A DNA stretch of 64,000 nt from DATGUP01 sp035301265 (lineage in GTDB: Bacteria; Bacillota; Bacilli; Bacillales; Amphibacillaceae), in the NCBI GenBank assembly GCA_035301265.1, contig DATGUP010000004.1:58437-122436 (forward strand), read 5' to 3'. Positions 17,114-25,490 of the stretch are shown in pieces. Both the position numbers and the translations under genes were made by a program. Position 1 is the stretch's first letter. Every line of letters begins with the position of its first letter. Under the pieces are notes generated by a model, which had not been told where the DNA came from, made no database searches, and saw only the letters and a list, made by a program, of their open reading frames with translations.

Positions 17114-18232
17114 TTATGTATCCAGCAGTGCACGCACATCACGATAAGGCATATTGTGCGCTTCAGCTACCGCTTCGCTTACAATATATCCTTTATATAC
17201 ATTGATCCCTTTGCAAAGCGCATCGTTCGCAAGGCACGCTCGTGCAACACCTTTTTCAGCCAGTTCCATAGCATAAGGAACCGTCACATTCGTTAAACCA
17301 ACCGTTGCTGTATGGGGGACTGCCCCAGGCATATTAGCTACCGCATAATGCAAAACACCGTGCTTCGTATACGTTGGGCGATCGTGTGTTGTAACGCGAT
17401 CGCTCGTCTCGAAAATACCACCCTGGTCAATCGCGATATCAACGACTACTGATCCGTCCGGCATCGCTGCTACCATATCATCGGTTACTAACTTCGGCGC
17501 TCTTGCTCCGGGTATCAAGACAGCGCCGATAACAAGATCAGCATCGACTACTTCTTTTCGTATGTTCATTGGATTAGACATCAATGTATTAACCGAATTG
17601 CCAAACAACTCGTCAAGCTCAATAAGCCGTTTTGCATTTAAATCAAGAATGGTCACATTAGCTCCAAGGCCAACGGCGATTTTAGCGGCGTTTTCACCGA
17701 CGACACCGCCGCCGATAATCGTCACCTTACTCCGCCTTACACCTGGAATACCACCAAGCAATACACCTTTTCCACCTTTAGGTTTTTCCAACAATTGTGC
17801 ACCGATTTGTGCTGCCATGCGACCGGCGATCTGGCTCATCGGCGTCAATAACGGCAACGATTGATCCTTGTGTTGAACGGTTTCATAAGCGATGGCTGTT
17901 ACCTTTTTGTCCATGAGTACTTGTGTTAGCTGAGGAGCGGTTGCCAAATGTAAATAAGCGAACAAAATTTGTCCTTCGCGAAGGTATGGGTATTCCTCAG
18001 GAAGCGGTTCTTTTACTTTGATGATCATCTCGTGTTCCCAAACGTCCGCTTTCCTTGATACGACGATAGCACCGGCGTTTTCATATGCTTCGTCCGTAAA
18101 ACCCGATTCTAACCCCGCGCCTGACTCAATATACACACTATGCCCTGCATCTGTTAACGATACAACGCCTGCCGGTGTCATGGCCACTCTATTTTCATGA
18201 TTTTTTATTTCTTTCGGTACCCCGATTTTCAT
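17114..18232 (-). CDS. ald: Alanine dehydrogenase
   Basis: NAD-dependent L-alanine dehydrogenase (alanine to pyruvate + ammonia), used for growth on alanine and during sporulation in B. subtilis. The 372 residues are near the family length. Visible are the start MKIGVPKEIKNHENRVAMTP, the catalytic lysine region IIKVKEP, and the nucleotide-binding VTIIGGGVVGENAAKIA near residue 170. The ATG follows a weak GAGTTGTGATGAC. It lies 48 bases downstream of the SDR-like gene on the same strand, so they may share a transcript. Confidence 0.95.
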   Translation of the reverse strand: MKIGVPKEIKNHENRVAMTPAGVVSLTDAGHSVYIESGAGLESGFTDEAYENAGAIVVSRKADVWEHEMIIKVKEPLPEEYPYLREGQILFAYLHLATAPQLTQVLMDKKVTAIAYETVQHKDQSLPLLTPMSQIAGRMAAQIGAQLLEKPKGGKGVLLGGIPGVRRSKVTIIGGGVVGENAAKIAVGLGANVTILDLNAKRLIELDELFGNSVNTLMSNPMNIRKEVVDADLVIGAVLIPGARAPKLVTDDMVAAMPDGSVVVDIAIDQGGIFETSDRVTTHDRPTYTKHGVLHYAVANMPGAVPHTATVGLTNVTVPYAMELAEKGVARACLANDALCKGINVYKGYIVSEAVAEAHNMPYRDVRALLDT

Positions 18233-18280
18233 GTCATCACAACTCTTTCGTACTATTTTATTTTTTAAAAAATACAGTGT

Positions 18281-19042
18281 TTACGGACGATAACGATTTA
18301 TAACGTCCTCTCCACCGGTAATTTCGAAAACAGAACCGGTTATCATGTCTGAATCATCATCGCATAAATATAAAACCATTCGCGCAATATCTTCTCCGGT
18401 TCCCGAACGGCCGATCGGTGTATCATCGTCTTTCTGTTTGCGACTGTCCTCGATGCGCGCTTCTTTCATATCGCCGACAATATTGCCAGGACAAACCATA
18501 TTCGAGGTGATTTGGTATTCCGCCTCTTCAAAAGCAATCGTCTTTGTCAATGATGCCAAACCACTTTTAGCCGCAGCGAAGGCAGATCGATACAGCCAGC
18601 CTGAAGCATGAGCGGCCCCCTGATACCCATAGTTGACAATGCGCCCGAAACGCTGTTTTCGCATATGCGGGACCGTTAATTTCAGTAAATAAAAGACACT
18701 ATCGAGATTTCCACGGATCATCTCATGCCACTCATCTTCGGTATAATCCAACATTTTTTTACGTTCAAACACAAAAGGTCCAGCATTGTTTATGAGATAG
18801 TCAATACCGCCGAACTGCTTGACGGCCTCATCAACCAACCGGTCCAAATCTGCTTTTTGTGTGACATCAGCTTGGACAATATGTAAAGCATCACTGAATC
18901 GAGCGAGTTCTTGTTTAACCGTCATTGCTTTGTCAACATCGCTTCGATAAGTTATCGTAACGTGATGACCTGCCTCAAGGAATGCTTCGGTCACTTGCCT
19001 TCCCAATCCTGCTGTACCGGCCGTGATGAGTGCGTGGCCCAT
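18281..19042 (-). CDS. ytkK: SDR-fold protein YtkK, catalytic Ser/Tyr replaced
   Basis: A 253-residue Rossmann-fold protein of the short-chain dehydrogenase family. It keeps a glycine-rich loop (TAGTAGLGRQV), LINNAGPFVF and a PG segment, so it likely binds NAD(P). The catalytic site is altered: the usual serine region reads NYGYQGAA, and the Tyr-x-x-x-Lys motif reads SAFAAAKSG, with Phe in place of Tyr. From memory B. subtilis YtkK is similar at this point. It may bind a ligand without classical reductase activity. It lies just upstream of ald. Confidence 0.78.
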   Translation of the reverse strand: MGHALITAGTAGLGRQVTEAFLEAGHHVTITYRSDVDKAMTVKQELARFSDALHIVQADVTQKADLDRLVDEAVKQFGGIDYLINNAGPFVFERKKMLDYTEDEWHEMIRGNLDSVFYLLKLTVPHMRKQRFGRIVNYGYQGAAHASGWLYRSAFAAAKSGLASLTKTIAFEEAEYQITSNMVCPGNIVGDMKEARIEDSRKQKDDDTPIGRSGTGEDIARMVLYLCDDDSDMITGSVFEITGGEDVINRYRP

Positions 19043-19134
19043 GTTATATTTCTCCTCCTCTTTTGGTAAATCAGCTCATGCTTAGCATTATATCATAATC
19101 TGAGCGGGAACAGAAAACCCCTCCGCCTTTATGC

Positions 19135-19166
19135 AATAGAAAGGCTGGGACATCAGCCTTTCTATT
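19135..19166. terminator. 13-bp perfect hairpin, terminator-like
   Basis: AATAGAAAGGCTG (19135-19147), loop GGACAT, CAGCCTTTCTATT (19154-19166). It lies between the small gene at 19212-19367 and ytkK, both minus strand. A T-rich tail follows on the plus strand (TTTTAC), whereas the minus side reads GCATAAAGG. It may terminate or stabilise the 3' end of the small gene's transcript; orientation is uncertain. Confidence 0.5.
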
Positions 19167-19211
19167 TTACTGAATGGTCTTTAATTCACGTTTAGCCGAC
19201 TTCTTCAAGGA

Positions 19212-19367
19212 TTATTTTTTCTCGTTATTAAACGTGTCAATTCCTCTGTTGTTATGCCGTTGATCATCAATCACACCGCTTTGGTAACTTTCGATTAACT
19301 GATTTTTAACAGTGGAAATACCATCTGTCACGGTAAAAAAATGCTGTTTCGTATCTTTTTTTGTCAA
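19212..19367 (-). CDS. Small protein of 51 residues, unknown
   Basis: This gene is below the usual length cut-off for gene calling. A TTG start at 19367 has GGAGGTG about 8 bases upstream, then an uninterrupted frame of 51 codons to TAA, beginning MTKKDTKQHFFTVTDGIS and ending NNEKK. The product is hydrophilic and charged with no membrane span or cysteines. A long hairpin lies 46 bases downstream. It fills the 430-base stretch between ytkK and the usp gene. I do not recognise the family; the strong ribosome site and codon-like composition support it. Confidence 0.6.
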   Translation of the reverse strand: MTKKDTKQHFFTVTDGISTVKNQLIESYQSGVIDDQRHNNRGIDTFNNEKK

Positions 19368-19495
19368 GCCAATCACCTCCACCCTTAGTTTGTACTGTTG
19401 GCAGAAAAATTGTCCGCAATTCTTTTTCCAACTTTAAGTTACTTCGACTATAATAAAACTAAGCGTATGAGGTGAATGGAAAGGAGGGACGATTA

Positions 19496-19927
19496 ATGAC
19501 AGAATATACTGATATCGTAGTTGCCGTTGATGGATCAGAAACATCCGAAAAAGCGTTCGAGAAAGCTTTGCATATCGCCCAACGAAACAACGCCCGAATG
19601 ATTCTTGCTCACGTCATTGATTCGCGTACATTTGCCACTGTGGAAGCGTATGACCGAACGCTGACTGAGCGAGCCGAACATTTTGCCAAGGAATTGCTCG
19701 ATCGCTATACAAAAAAAGCTAAGAAAGCAGGTGTAAATGATCTCGTTCGCATCATAGAATACGGTTCGCCGAAGGTAAAAATAGCAAAGGATATTGCTAA
19801 AAAGGTTACAGCCGATTTAATTATTTGCGGGGCAACTGGTACGAATGCGGTGGAACGCTTTTTAATCGGAAGTGTTTCTGAAAGCATCACCAGATATGCC
19901 CCGTGCGATGTGTTAGTCGTTCGCTAA
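19496..19927 (+). CDS. Universal stress protein, UspA family
   Basis: A 143-residue UspA-fold protein. The N-terminal strand IVVAVDGSETSEKA and the C-terminal nucleotide motif GATGTNAVERFLIGS (G-2x-G-9x-G-S) are intact, so it should belong to the ATP-binding class. Its cellular role is not defined. The ATG at 19496 follows AAGGAGGG with about 7 bases; the frame could be extended upstream to 19472 but without a better site. It ends at a bidirectional terminator shared with moaB. Confidence 0.88.
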   Translation: MTEYTDIVVAVDGSETSEKAFEKALHIAQRNNARMILAHVIDSRTFATVEAYDRTLTERAEHFAKELLDRYTKKAKKAGVNDLVRIIEYGSPKVKIAKDIAKKVTADLIICGATGTNAVERFLIGSVSESITRYAPCDVLVVR

Positions 19928-19951
19928 ATCAGAGAGCTGGGAAAGAAAATA

Positions 19952-19979
19952 AAACGAAGTCTTTCGATAGACTTCGTTT
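19952..19979. terminator. Bidirectional terminator between usp and moaB
   Basis: AAACGAAGTCT (19952-19962), loop TTCGAT, AGACTTCGTTT (19969-19979). T-tracts lie on both sides (plus GTTTG, minus GTTTTATTTTC). It serves the convergent usp and ytxK-ackA-moaB transcripts. Confidence 0.85.
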
Positions 19980-19990
19980 GATGACTGACT

Positions 19991-20506
19991 TTAATTACCC
20001 AAGTCTTTTCTTAGCTCATAGACAATATGCGACAGCTCCGGCATGATTAGTTTTTGCATCGCCAGTTTGACAGCCCCGGATGATCCGGGCATAGAAAAGA
20101 TGGCTGTATCGTTTTTAATACCTGCAACGGCTCTGGACATCAACGCCGCTGAGCCAATATCCTCGGCATAGCTCAACATTCGAAAAAGCTCCCCGAACCC
20201 GCTTATTTCTTTATCGAGCATTGGTTGGACTGTTTCGATTGTTATATCGCGAGCCGCAATGCCGGTGCCACCATTCGTTAAAATCACATCTATTGCGGCA
20301 TGGTCACAGCCTTTTTCAATCGCCGTTTGAACAGCTCGGGATTCATCCGGAACGATTTCTTTTGCTTCTACCCTATGGCCGGCTTGCTCGAGCATAGTCG
20401 CTATCAGACGGCCGCTTTTATCCGTAGCGGCCGTCCGTGTATCACTGATCGTTATAATCATGCATCCCGCATTCAGATGTTTTCCTTTATGCTCACCGAC
20501 TGCCAT
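19991..20506 (-). CDS. moaB: Molybdenum cofactor biosynthesis protein MoaB
   Basis: A MogA/MoaB-fold protein of 171 residues, equal to B. subtilis MoaB, which adenylates molybdopterin during cofactor synthesis. Visible are ITISDTRTAATDKSG and the MPT-binding LTNGGTGIAARD, with SMPGSSGAV near the end. The ATG at 20506 follows AAAGGGG. It is the third gene of ytxK-ackA-moaB, 16 bases after ackA. No other moa genes are in the window. Confidence 0.92.
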   Translation of the reverse strand: MAVGEHKGKHLNAGCMIITISDTRTAATDKSGRLIATMLEQAGHRVEAKEIVPDESRAVQTAIEKGCDHAAIDVILTNGGTGIAARDITIETVQPMLDKEISGFGELFRMLSYAEDIGSAALMSRAVAGIKNDTAIFSMPGSSGAVKLAMQKLIMPELSHIVYELRKDLGN

Positions 20507-20522
20507 AGCGATCCCCTTTCTT

Positions 20523-21710
20523 TTAAAGCTCTGCCAATCGGACAGTATCACGGGCGATCATGACTTCCTCGTTCGTCGGAATGACGATGACTTTAACCGG
20601 TGAATGAGGCGCATTAATAAAGGCTTCTTTTCCTTGCACCTTGTTTTGTGCTTCATCCCAGTATACTCCCATAAATTCTAGACCGGACAATACTTTTTTG
20701 CGAACCGTCATACTGTTTTCACCGATGCCCGCTGTGAAAATGATCGCATCGACTCCCGACATCCGAGCGGCATATGAGCCGATATACTTATGGATTCTTT
20801 CAGCAAATACATCGAGCGCTAATTCAGCCCGTTTGTTCTCTCCAGCTGCAGCTTCGATATCTCTTAAATCGCTAGAAAATCCGGACAATGCTAAAAGGCC
20901 GCTTTGTTTATTCAAAACATGGACGACTTCATCTGCGCTTTTGCCCGTTTTTTCCATAATGTACGGGATAAGGGCTGGGTCAATGTTACCTGATCGCGTG
21001 CCCATGGTCACCCCAGCTAACGGTGTGAAACCCATAGATGTATCAATGGATTTGCCGCCTTCAACAGCTGCTATGCTTGCTCCGTTGCCTAAATGACAGG
21101 ATATAATGCGCAGCTCCTCCAACGGGATGCCGAGTAATTCAGATGCACGCAGTGTGACATATTTATGCGACGTGCCGTGGAACCCGTATTTCCGAATGCC
21201 GTATTTCGCGTAATACTCGTAGGGCAAGCTGTATAAAAAAGATTTTTCCGGCATTGTTTGATGGAAGGCTGTATCAAAGACAGCAACCATTGGCACATCG
21301 GGTAAAAGTTCGCGGAATGCACGAATGCCAGTCAAGTTAGCCGGGTTATGCAAAGGGGCTAATTCGGATACTTTCTCGATGGTTTGAATGACTTCATCTG
21401 TGATCAACACAGAATCGCTAAATGCTTCACCGCCGTGCACAACCCGATGGCCGACAGCATGCAAATCATCTAAGGATTCAATTACACCTGATGATTGCAG
21501 TTTTTCCAACAAATCATTAACAGCCTTCTCGTGGTTAGGAATATCCATTTCCATTGTTTCTTTTGCATCGTTCATTTCAAACGTAAAAAGTCCATCCGGA
21601 AGACCAATTCGCTCAATCAATCCTTTGGCTAGTACGTCTTCCGCAGGCATGCGGATCAACTGGAATTTTAATGAAGAACTTCCTGCATTGATAGCTAAAA
21701 CGTGTTGCAT
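20523..21710 (-). CDS. ackA: Acetate kinase
   Basis: Acetate kinase (acetyl phosphate + ADP to acetate + ATP), the overflow pathway from acetyl-CoA. The 395 residues equal B. subtilis AckA. Visible are VLAINAGSSSLKFQL, GHRVVHGG, FDTAFHQTMP, YGIRKYGFHGTSHKYV and FTAGIGENS. The ATG at 21710 follows AAGGAGC with 9 bases; longer in-frame starts overlap ytxK. It is part of ytxK-ackA-moaB. In B. subtilis ackA is activated by CcpA; I did not find a clear cre site next to it. Confidence 0.97.
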   Translation of the reverse strand: MQHVLAINAGSSSLKFQLIRMPAEDVLAKGLIERIGLPDGLFTFEMNDAKETMEMDIPNHEKAVNDLLEKLQSSGVIESLDDLHAVGHRVVHGGEAFSDSVLITDEVIQTIEKVSELAPLHNPANLTGIRAFRELLPDVPMVAVFDTAFHQTMPEKSFLYSLPYEYYAKYGIRKYGFHGTSHKYVTLRASELLGIPLEELRIISCHLGNGASIAAVEGGKSIDTSMGFTPLAGVTMGTRSGNIDPALIPYIMEKTGKSADEVVHVLNKQSGLLALSGFSSDLRDIEAAAGENKRAELALDVFAERIHKYIGSYAARMSGVDAIIFTAGIGENSMTVRKKVLSGLEFMGVYWDEAQNKVQGKEAFINAPHSPVKVIVIPTNEEVMIARDTVRLAEL

Positions 21711-21724
21711 TGATTTTCGCTCCT

Positions 21725-22720
21725 TCATCGTCTTTGGTTGTCAAAATAGGCAGCAAACCAGGTATTCACTTGGCCGAGAATATCTTCCTGGGCTGCTTTA
21801 TGTTTGAACGAAGGCCATTTGACTAACAATGGCTGCTTCGGTGCTGTTGTATATTTCCCTTTTTTTTGCAAGATGAATATACTTTTGCGATGTTTTTTAT
21901 TTTTAAATGCATGATCGGGCAAACTGATGAGGCCGATGATATGGGCATGTTCCCGAATGAATGCACGAAGTTTATCCGATTGGTCACTTTCAAACAAAAA
22001 ATCAGGTATTAGAAAAATTAAATAGCCACCATCTGTCGTATAGTACATACTTTGTTCGATCAAAAGATGGTGAGCATACGAATGCCCTTCATCTGCTTTT
22101 AATTCGAACGCAGCAGCTCGTGTATCATCCGGATAATAGCCGACTGGAAGATCAGCCACAACGAGATTAACGGGATCGAGTAAAAAAGGGCGCAAACTAT
22201 CCTGATGGAAAAATTCAATTTCCTTTTTTTGTAAATTCGCATGACAAGCAGCCAAGTTGAGCAAAGTCGGATCAATCTCGCTTGCATAAGCTGCGGTTGA
22301 TTCTCCTAAATAATCCAGCGTGATCGTGAGCAAATTGGCTGTTCCGGCAACCGGATCAAACAGCCGTACGTTGTCGTAGTGTTGTGTTAATTTAGCCGCT
22401 ATATAACCGATAATCATCGCCACGGTGTCTGGCGTCGGTAAATGCTGCTGTTGTGTTGCATTTTTCATCCCTTTTAAAATAGCCAGTTGAATCGCTTTGC
22501 GAATATCATCCGTCGCATAATTGGACAGATCCATCCTTTGTAGTTTTGTCTCAATATGTCGGGACAGATCTGCATCTAAATGCGGAGGTGGCGCCTGATG
22601 AAATAGTGCGTCTAAGACAATAACCAAGCTGTCTAAATAAGGTTCATCGGTATGGTTTTCAACCGCACGTGCTGTTTCATCCATCCACTTAAACAGCATC
22701 TCGACATCCGTTTTTTCCAA
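21725..22720 (-). CDS. ytxK: YtxK, N6-adenine methyltransferase-fold protein
   Basis: A class I SAM-dependent methyltransferase of 331 residues. The SAM motif LFDPVAGTANLL is near residue 125, and the catalytic motif reads DLPVGYYP, a variant of the NPPF/DPPY motif of N6-adenine methylases. There is no target-recognition domain and no restriction partner. B. subtilis YtxK (called YeeA-like or orphan in some reports) lies at the same site before ackA. The TTG start follows GGAGGG with 6 bases. It is the first gene of the operon and has its own promoter candidate inside an inverted repeat. Confidence 0.85.
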   Translation of the reverse strand: MEKTDVEMLFKWMDETARAVENHTDEPYLDSLVIVLDALFHQAPPPHLDADLSRHIETKLQRMDLSNYATDDIRKAIQLAILKGMKNATQQQHLPTPDTVAMIIGYIAAKLTQHYDNVRLFDPVAGTANLLTITLDYLGESTAAYASEIDPTLLNLAACHANLQKKEIEFFHQDSLRPFLLDPVNLVVADLPVGYYPDDTRAAAFELKADEGHSYAHHLLIEQSMYYTTDGGYLIFLIPDFLFESDQSDKLRAFIREHAHIIGLISLPDHAFKNKKHRKSIFILQKKGKYTTAPKQPLLVKWPSFKHKAAQEDILGQVNTWFAAYFDNQRR

Positions 22721-22735
22721 GGTGTTCCCTCCGTT

Positions 22736-22782
22736 CCACTTTTAAACGACTCTATTGTATCAAAAGTGGACAGATGTTGCAC
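22736..22782 (-). promoter_or_regulatory. ytxK-ackA-moaB promoter flanked by an inverted repeat
   Basis: On the minus strand, GTGCAA (22777-22782), 17 bases, TACAAT (22754-22759) with an upstream TGA (extended -10). CCACTTTT (22736-22743) and AAAAGTGG (22762-22769) form an exact 8-base inverted repeat around the -10 box. This could be an operator or a leader hairpin. Confidence 0.45.
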
Positions 22783-22795
22783 AAAACGTGACGAT

Positions 22796-22822
22796 AAAAA
22801 CTCTCTCCTTTGCAGGAGAGAG
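22796..22822 (-). terminator. Terminator after tpx
   Basis: Minus strand CTCTCTCCT-GCAA-AGGAGAGAG followed by TTTTTA, 7 bases past the tpx stop. The stem is 9 bp and perfect. Confidence 0.9.
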
Positions 22823-22829
22823 CAGGTTA

Positions 22830-23330
22830 TTATTCGGCTTCGGAAGCAGCTTTTAGGGCTTTTTGATAATCGGGATGATTCGTCACTTCGTCGACGTATT
22901 CGACGTAAGTAACTTTATCGCTGGAATCAACAACAAATATGGCTCTAGCCAATAGTCGAAGTTCTTTCATTAAGACACCGTATTTTTCACCAAAATCGGC
23001 GTCACGATGGTCGGACAATGTATCAAGGTTTTTAACGCCATTGGCAGCACACCAACGTGTTTGAGCGAACGGTAAATCCATGCTGATGGTTAGCACGTGC
23101 ACATTTTCCAACTTGTCTGCTTCTTCGTTGAAGCGTTTTGTCTCCTCAGAACAAACATCAGTATCGATCGAGGGAACCGCAGCGATCAGTTTGACCTTTC
23201 CTTTATAATCAGATAATGAAACCTCTTTAAGGTCGTTCGCCAATACGGTGAAATCCGGCGCCTCATCACCGACTTTAATTTCCTCACCGATAAGTGTGAC
23301 TGGTTCATGCTGGAATGTTACATCGGCCAT
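22830..23330 (-). CDS. tpx: Thiol peroxidase, atypical 2-Cys peroxiredoxin
   Basis: A thioredoxin-dependent thiol peroxidase that reduces hydrogen and alkyl peroxides. The 166 residues include the peroxidatic cysteine in DTDVCSEETKRF (about residue 60) and the resolving cysteine in RWCAANGV (about 94), plus KELRLLARAIFV. The ATG at 23330 has AAGGA 9 bases upstream; three ATG codons stand just before it, so the exact start is uncertain. It has a promoter candidate and a strong terminator, so it is probably monocistronic. Confidence 0.95.
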   Translation of the reverse strand: MADVTFQHEPVTLIGEEIKVGDEAPDFTVLANDLKEVSLSDYKGKVKLIAAVPSIDTDVCSEETKRFNEEADKLENVHVLTISMDLPFAQTRWCAANGVKNLDTLSDHRDADFGEKYGVLMKELRLLARAIFVVDSSDKVTYVEYVDEVTNHPDYQKALKAASEAE

Positions 23331-23372
23331 CATCATCATTCCTTCCATATTTCATTTAATCTCTACATCTTA

Positions 23373-23402
23373 ATTATGAATAACTTAACACGCTCTGTCC
23401 AA
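23373..23402 (-). promoter_or_regulatory. Candidate promoter for tpx
   Basis: TTGGAC (23397-23402), 18-base spacer, CATAAT (23373-23378) on the minus strand, about 40 bases before the tpx start. Confidence 0.45.
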
Positions 23403-23449
23403 TGATATAGATTGTGAAAAAGGTACAAATATGTGACAGCCGAACGTTA

Positions 23450-23890
23450 TTAAATATCGTAGTTGATTGGGTTTTGTTCCTTCTTTTCCACCTTTGCTTT
23501 AGCCGTGCCATCGTTTAAAATTTCTTGAATTTTTTCCACCGCTTGCGGAGCCAAATCGAGTATTTTTTCATAAATATGCGTTTGCTGATCAAGATGGATA
23601 ATTTTTGTATCGTGTGGCCCAACGACTAAAAAAGCAATCGGTGTTATGGATACACCCCCGCCGCTGCCACCGCCAAACGGTAATGATGTATTACTGGAAG
23701 GATCTTGACTGGTGGACGATTGAAATTCACTACCTCCTGCGGCAAACCCGAAGCCGACTTTTGATACCGGTATGATCACGCTTCCATCCGGTGATTCAAC
23801 CGGATCGCCGATAATGGTATTCACTTCAATCATATCTTTGAGATTTTCCATCGCTGTTGTCATCAATCCTTGAATCGGATGTTCATCCAT
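23450..23890 (-). CDS. gerW: Spore protein GerW (YtfJ)
   Basis: A 146-residue protein matching B. subtilis YtfJ/GerW, a forespore-made protein needed for normal germination response. Visible are HPIQGLMTTAMENLKDMI, KVGFGFAAGGSEF and the glycine-rich PFGGGSGGGVSITPIAFLV. The ATG at 23890 has AAGGAGG 9 bases upstream; the longer frame lacks a site. It lies 14 bases downstream of ytfI on the same strand, so the two are co-transcribed. The biochemical role is unknown. Confidence 0.9.
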   Translation of the reverse strand: MDEHPIQGLMTTAMENLKDMIEVNTIIGDPVESPDGSVIIPVSKVGFGFAAGGSEFQSSTSQDPSSNTSLPFGGGSGGGVSITPIAFLVVGPHDTKIIHLDQQTHIYEKILDLAPQAVEKIQEILNDGTAKAKVEKKEQNPINYDI

Positions 23891-23904
23891 CGAATGCATC
23901 CTCC

Positions 23905-24492
23905 TTATGCTGTTATTTCTTTTATGGAAAAACGTCGTCCGAGCGTAAATAACGCGTATATAGCTTGTCCGATTCGAATCGATATCATGCATTCCACATC
24001 TGTTTTGATCACCGTCGATTGAAAATGAGGACTCACGCGAAGGACGGGGTGTTTTTGAAAATGCGTTTTTTCTTGTAAAACCTTAAAAATAATGCTTTTA
24101 ATCGCCCATATACCACCTGTAACAACACCTGTTGTACTGGCATCACCTATACCGACATCCGTCGACCATGTTATTTGTTTAAAGCGGATTTTGTTGAGAA
24201 TCGTTGTGAACACCTCATATACTTCGGATATTTTTTGCCGGCTGTCTTTCATCGTTTCGATGACATGCGTGATATGTTTAGGCAGATTTTTTTCCTGCAA
24301 TAGCCTACAAATGGAAGGGTGAGCGTGTTGTTCTAAATTTATTTCTTTTTTTAATAAGCGAATCCGGCAGTAATATATATGCATAAGAAGCCGCTGTTTG
24401 CCCTCAGCATATGTATAGTGAAAAACAGCCTCCATATGAGAAAACAAAAACAGCGTTATGACCATTGCTAAACCGATTAATATCCATGCCAT
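23905..24492 (-). CDS. ytfI: DUF2953 membrane-anchored protein YtfI
   Basis: A 195-residue protein with an N-terminal membrane span (about 3-20), a basic middle region and a DUF2953-type C-terminal part (VGIGDASTTGVVTGGIW). It is paired with gerW in spore formers, so a spore role is inferred. The ATG is preceded by GAGGTGATCTT. In B. subtilis yteJ and sppA separate it from nadK; here both are absent. Confidence 0.85.
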   Translation of the reverse strand: MAWILIGLAMVITLFLFSHMEAVFHYTYAEGKQRLLMHIYYCRIRLLKKEINLEQHAHPSICRLLQEKNLPKHITHVIETMKDSRQKISEVYEVFTTILNKIRFKQITWSTDVGIGDASTTGVVTGGIWAIKSIIFKVLQEKTHFQKHPVLRVSPHFQSTVIKTDVECMISIRIGQAIYALFTLGRRFSIKEITA

Positions 24493-24560
24493 AAGATCAC
24501 CTCTATCGTTGTTTTATATTGCTTCCCGGTGCCATTTTTATTCATATAACAGTATATTTG

Positions 24561-24590
24561 TTGGGCTTGTAGGAAACGGCATGATAAAAT
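24561..24590 (+). promoter_or_regulatory. Candidate promoter for nadK
   Basis: TTGGGC (24561-24566), 18-base spacer, TAAAAT (24585-24590) with TGA just before it (extended -10). It is divergent from ytfI. Confidence 0.5.
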
Positions 24591-24623
24591 GATACTAATA
24601 ATTTATAATGGAGGCTCAGACAA

Positions 24624-25424
24624 ATGCCAGATCGGAAAAACATATTTTTTTATTATACAACAGATGAACAACTAGACAAACAACTACAACCGTTGTTTGC
24701 ATTAGCTGAGAAGAACCATTTCACTATCGTCGATAACGCTGAAGATGCCAACATTATCATTAGTGTTGGTGGAGATGGTGCATTTTTACAGGCCGTCCGT
24801 AAAACTGGCTTTCGTCAAGATTGCTTGTATACCGGTTTGACGCGGTCGGACGAATCAGGTTTGTACTGTGATTTCAATATGGATCACTTCGATGCCATGC
24901 TCGATACGATGGAACATGCGGAAATGGAAGTTCGACGCTTTCCCGTCATTGATGTGCAAATCAACGACAGAAGCACATTCCATTGCCTGAATGAAGCTAG
25001 TGTTCGCTCGGCTATCATTAAAACCATCGCCTTAGATGTGTATATTGATGATTTATACTTTGAAACGTTTCGCGGCGACGGCTTAATCATTTCTACACCT
25101 ACAGGTAGCACAGGTTACAACAAATCAACTCGAGGTGCGGTGATCGACCCGAAAATACCGTGTTATCAAGTGTCAGAACTCGCTTCGCTTAACAATAATC
25201 GGTACCGAACCCTCGGCTCATCATTCATTTTGAGCAAAAATCGCACATTAACGCTTGAAGTCGTTCAGGACGGGAACAATTTTCCGATCATTGGTTTGGA
25301 CAATGAAGCGTATTCAGTTCGGAATATTAAACGCATTACTGTTAGTTTAAGCGACAAAGTTGTTAAAACGGTTAAATTAAAAAACAATTCTTATTGGGAC
25401 CGAGTGAAACGGACATTTTTATAA
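24624..25424 (+). CDS. nadK: NAD kinase 2
   Basis: NAD kinase (NAD + ATP to NADP + ADP), matching the second Bacillus enzyme YtdI/PpnKB. The 266 residues contain the catalytic SVGGDGAFL, the NE substrate motif in LNEASVRS and the glycine-rich TPTGSTGYNKS. The ATG at 24624 follows GGAGG with about 8 bases. It is convergent with the SASP gene. Whether it has the regulatory behaviour of the B. subtilis enzyme cannot be seen. Confidence 0.93.
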   Translation: MPDRKNIFFYYTTDEQLDKQLQPLFALAEKNHFTIVDNAEDANIIISVGGDGAFLQAVRKTGFRQDCLYTGLTRSDESGLYCDFNMDHFDAMLDTMEHAEMEVRRFPVIDVQINDRSTFHCLNEASVRSAIIKTIALDVYIDDLYFETFRGDGLIISTPTGSTGYNKSTRGAVIDPKIPCYQVSELASLNNNRYRTLGSSFILSKNRTLTLEVVQDGNNFPIIGLDNEAYSVRNIKRITVSLSDKVVKTVKLKNNSYWDRVKRTFL

Positions 25425-25433
25425 CAAACGAAA

Positions 25434-25462
25434 AGGAGCTGCCCTTCAAGCGAGCAGCTCCT
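25434..25462 (-). terminator. Terminator after the SASP gene
   Basis: AGGAGCTGC and GCAGCTCCT (25434-25442 and 25454-25462) form a 9-bp stem. The minus side is followed by TTTCGTTTG; the plus side has no T-run. It serves the minus-strand SASP gene and may stop nadK transcripts too. Confidence 0.7.
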
Positions 25463-25490
25463 AGCCATTGTATATTATATTTTCACGCGG

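Noticed and set aside
21725..22720. ytxK as part of a restriction-modification or phage-defence system
   Set aside because: It is an orphan methyltransferase-fold protein in a conserved operon with ackA and moaB; no endonuclease or specificity gene nearby.
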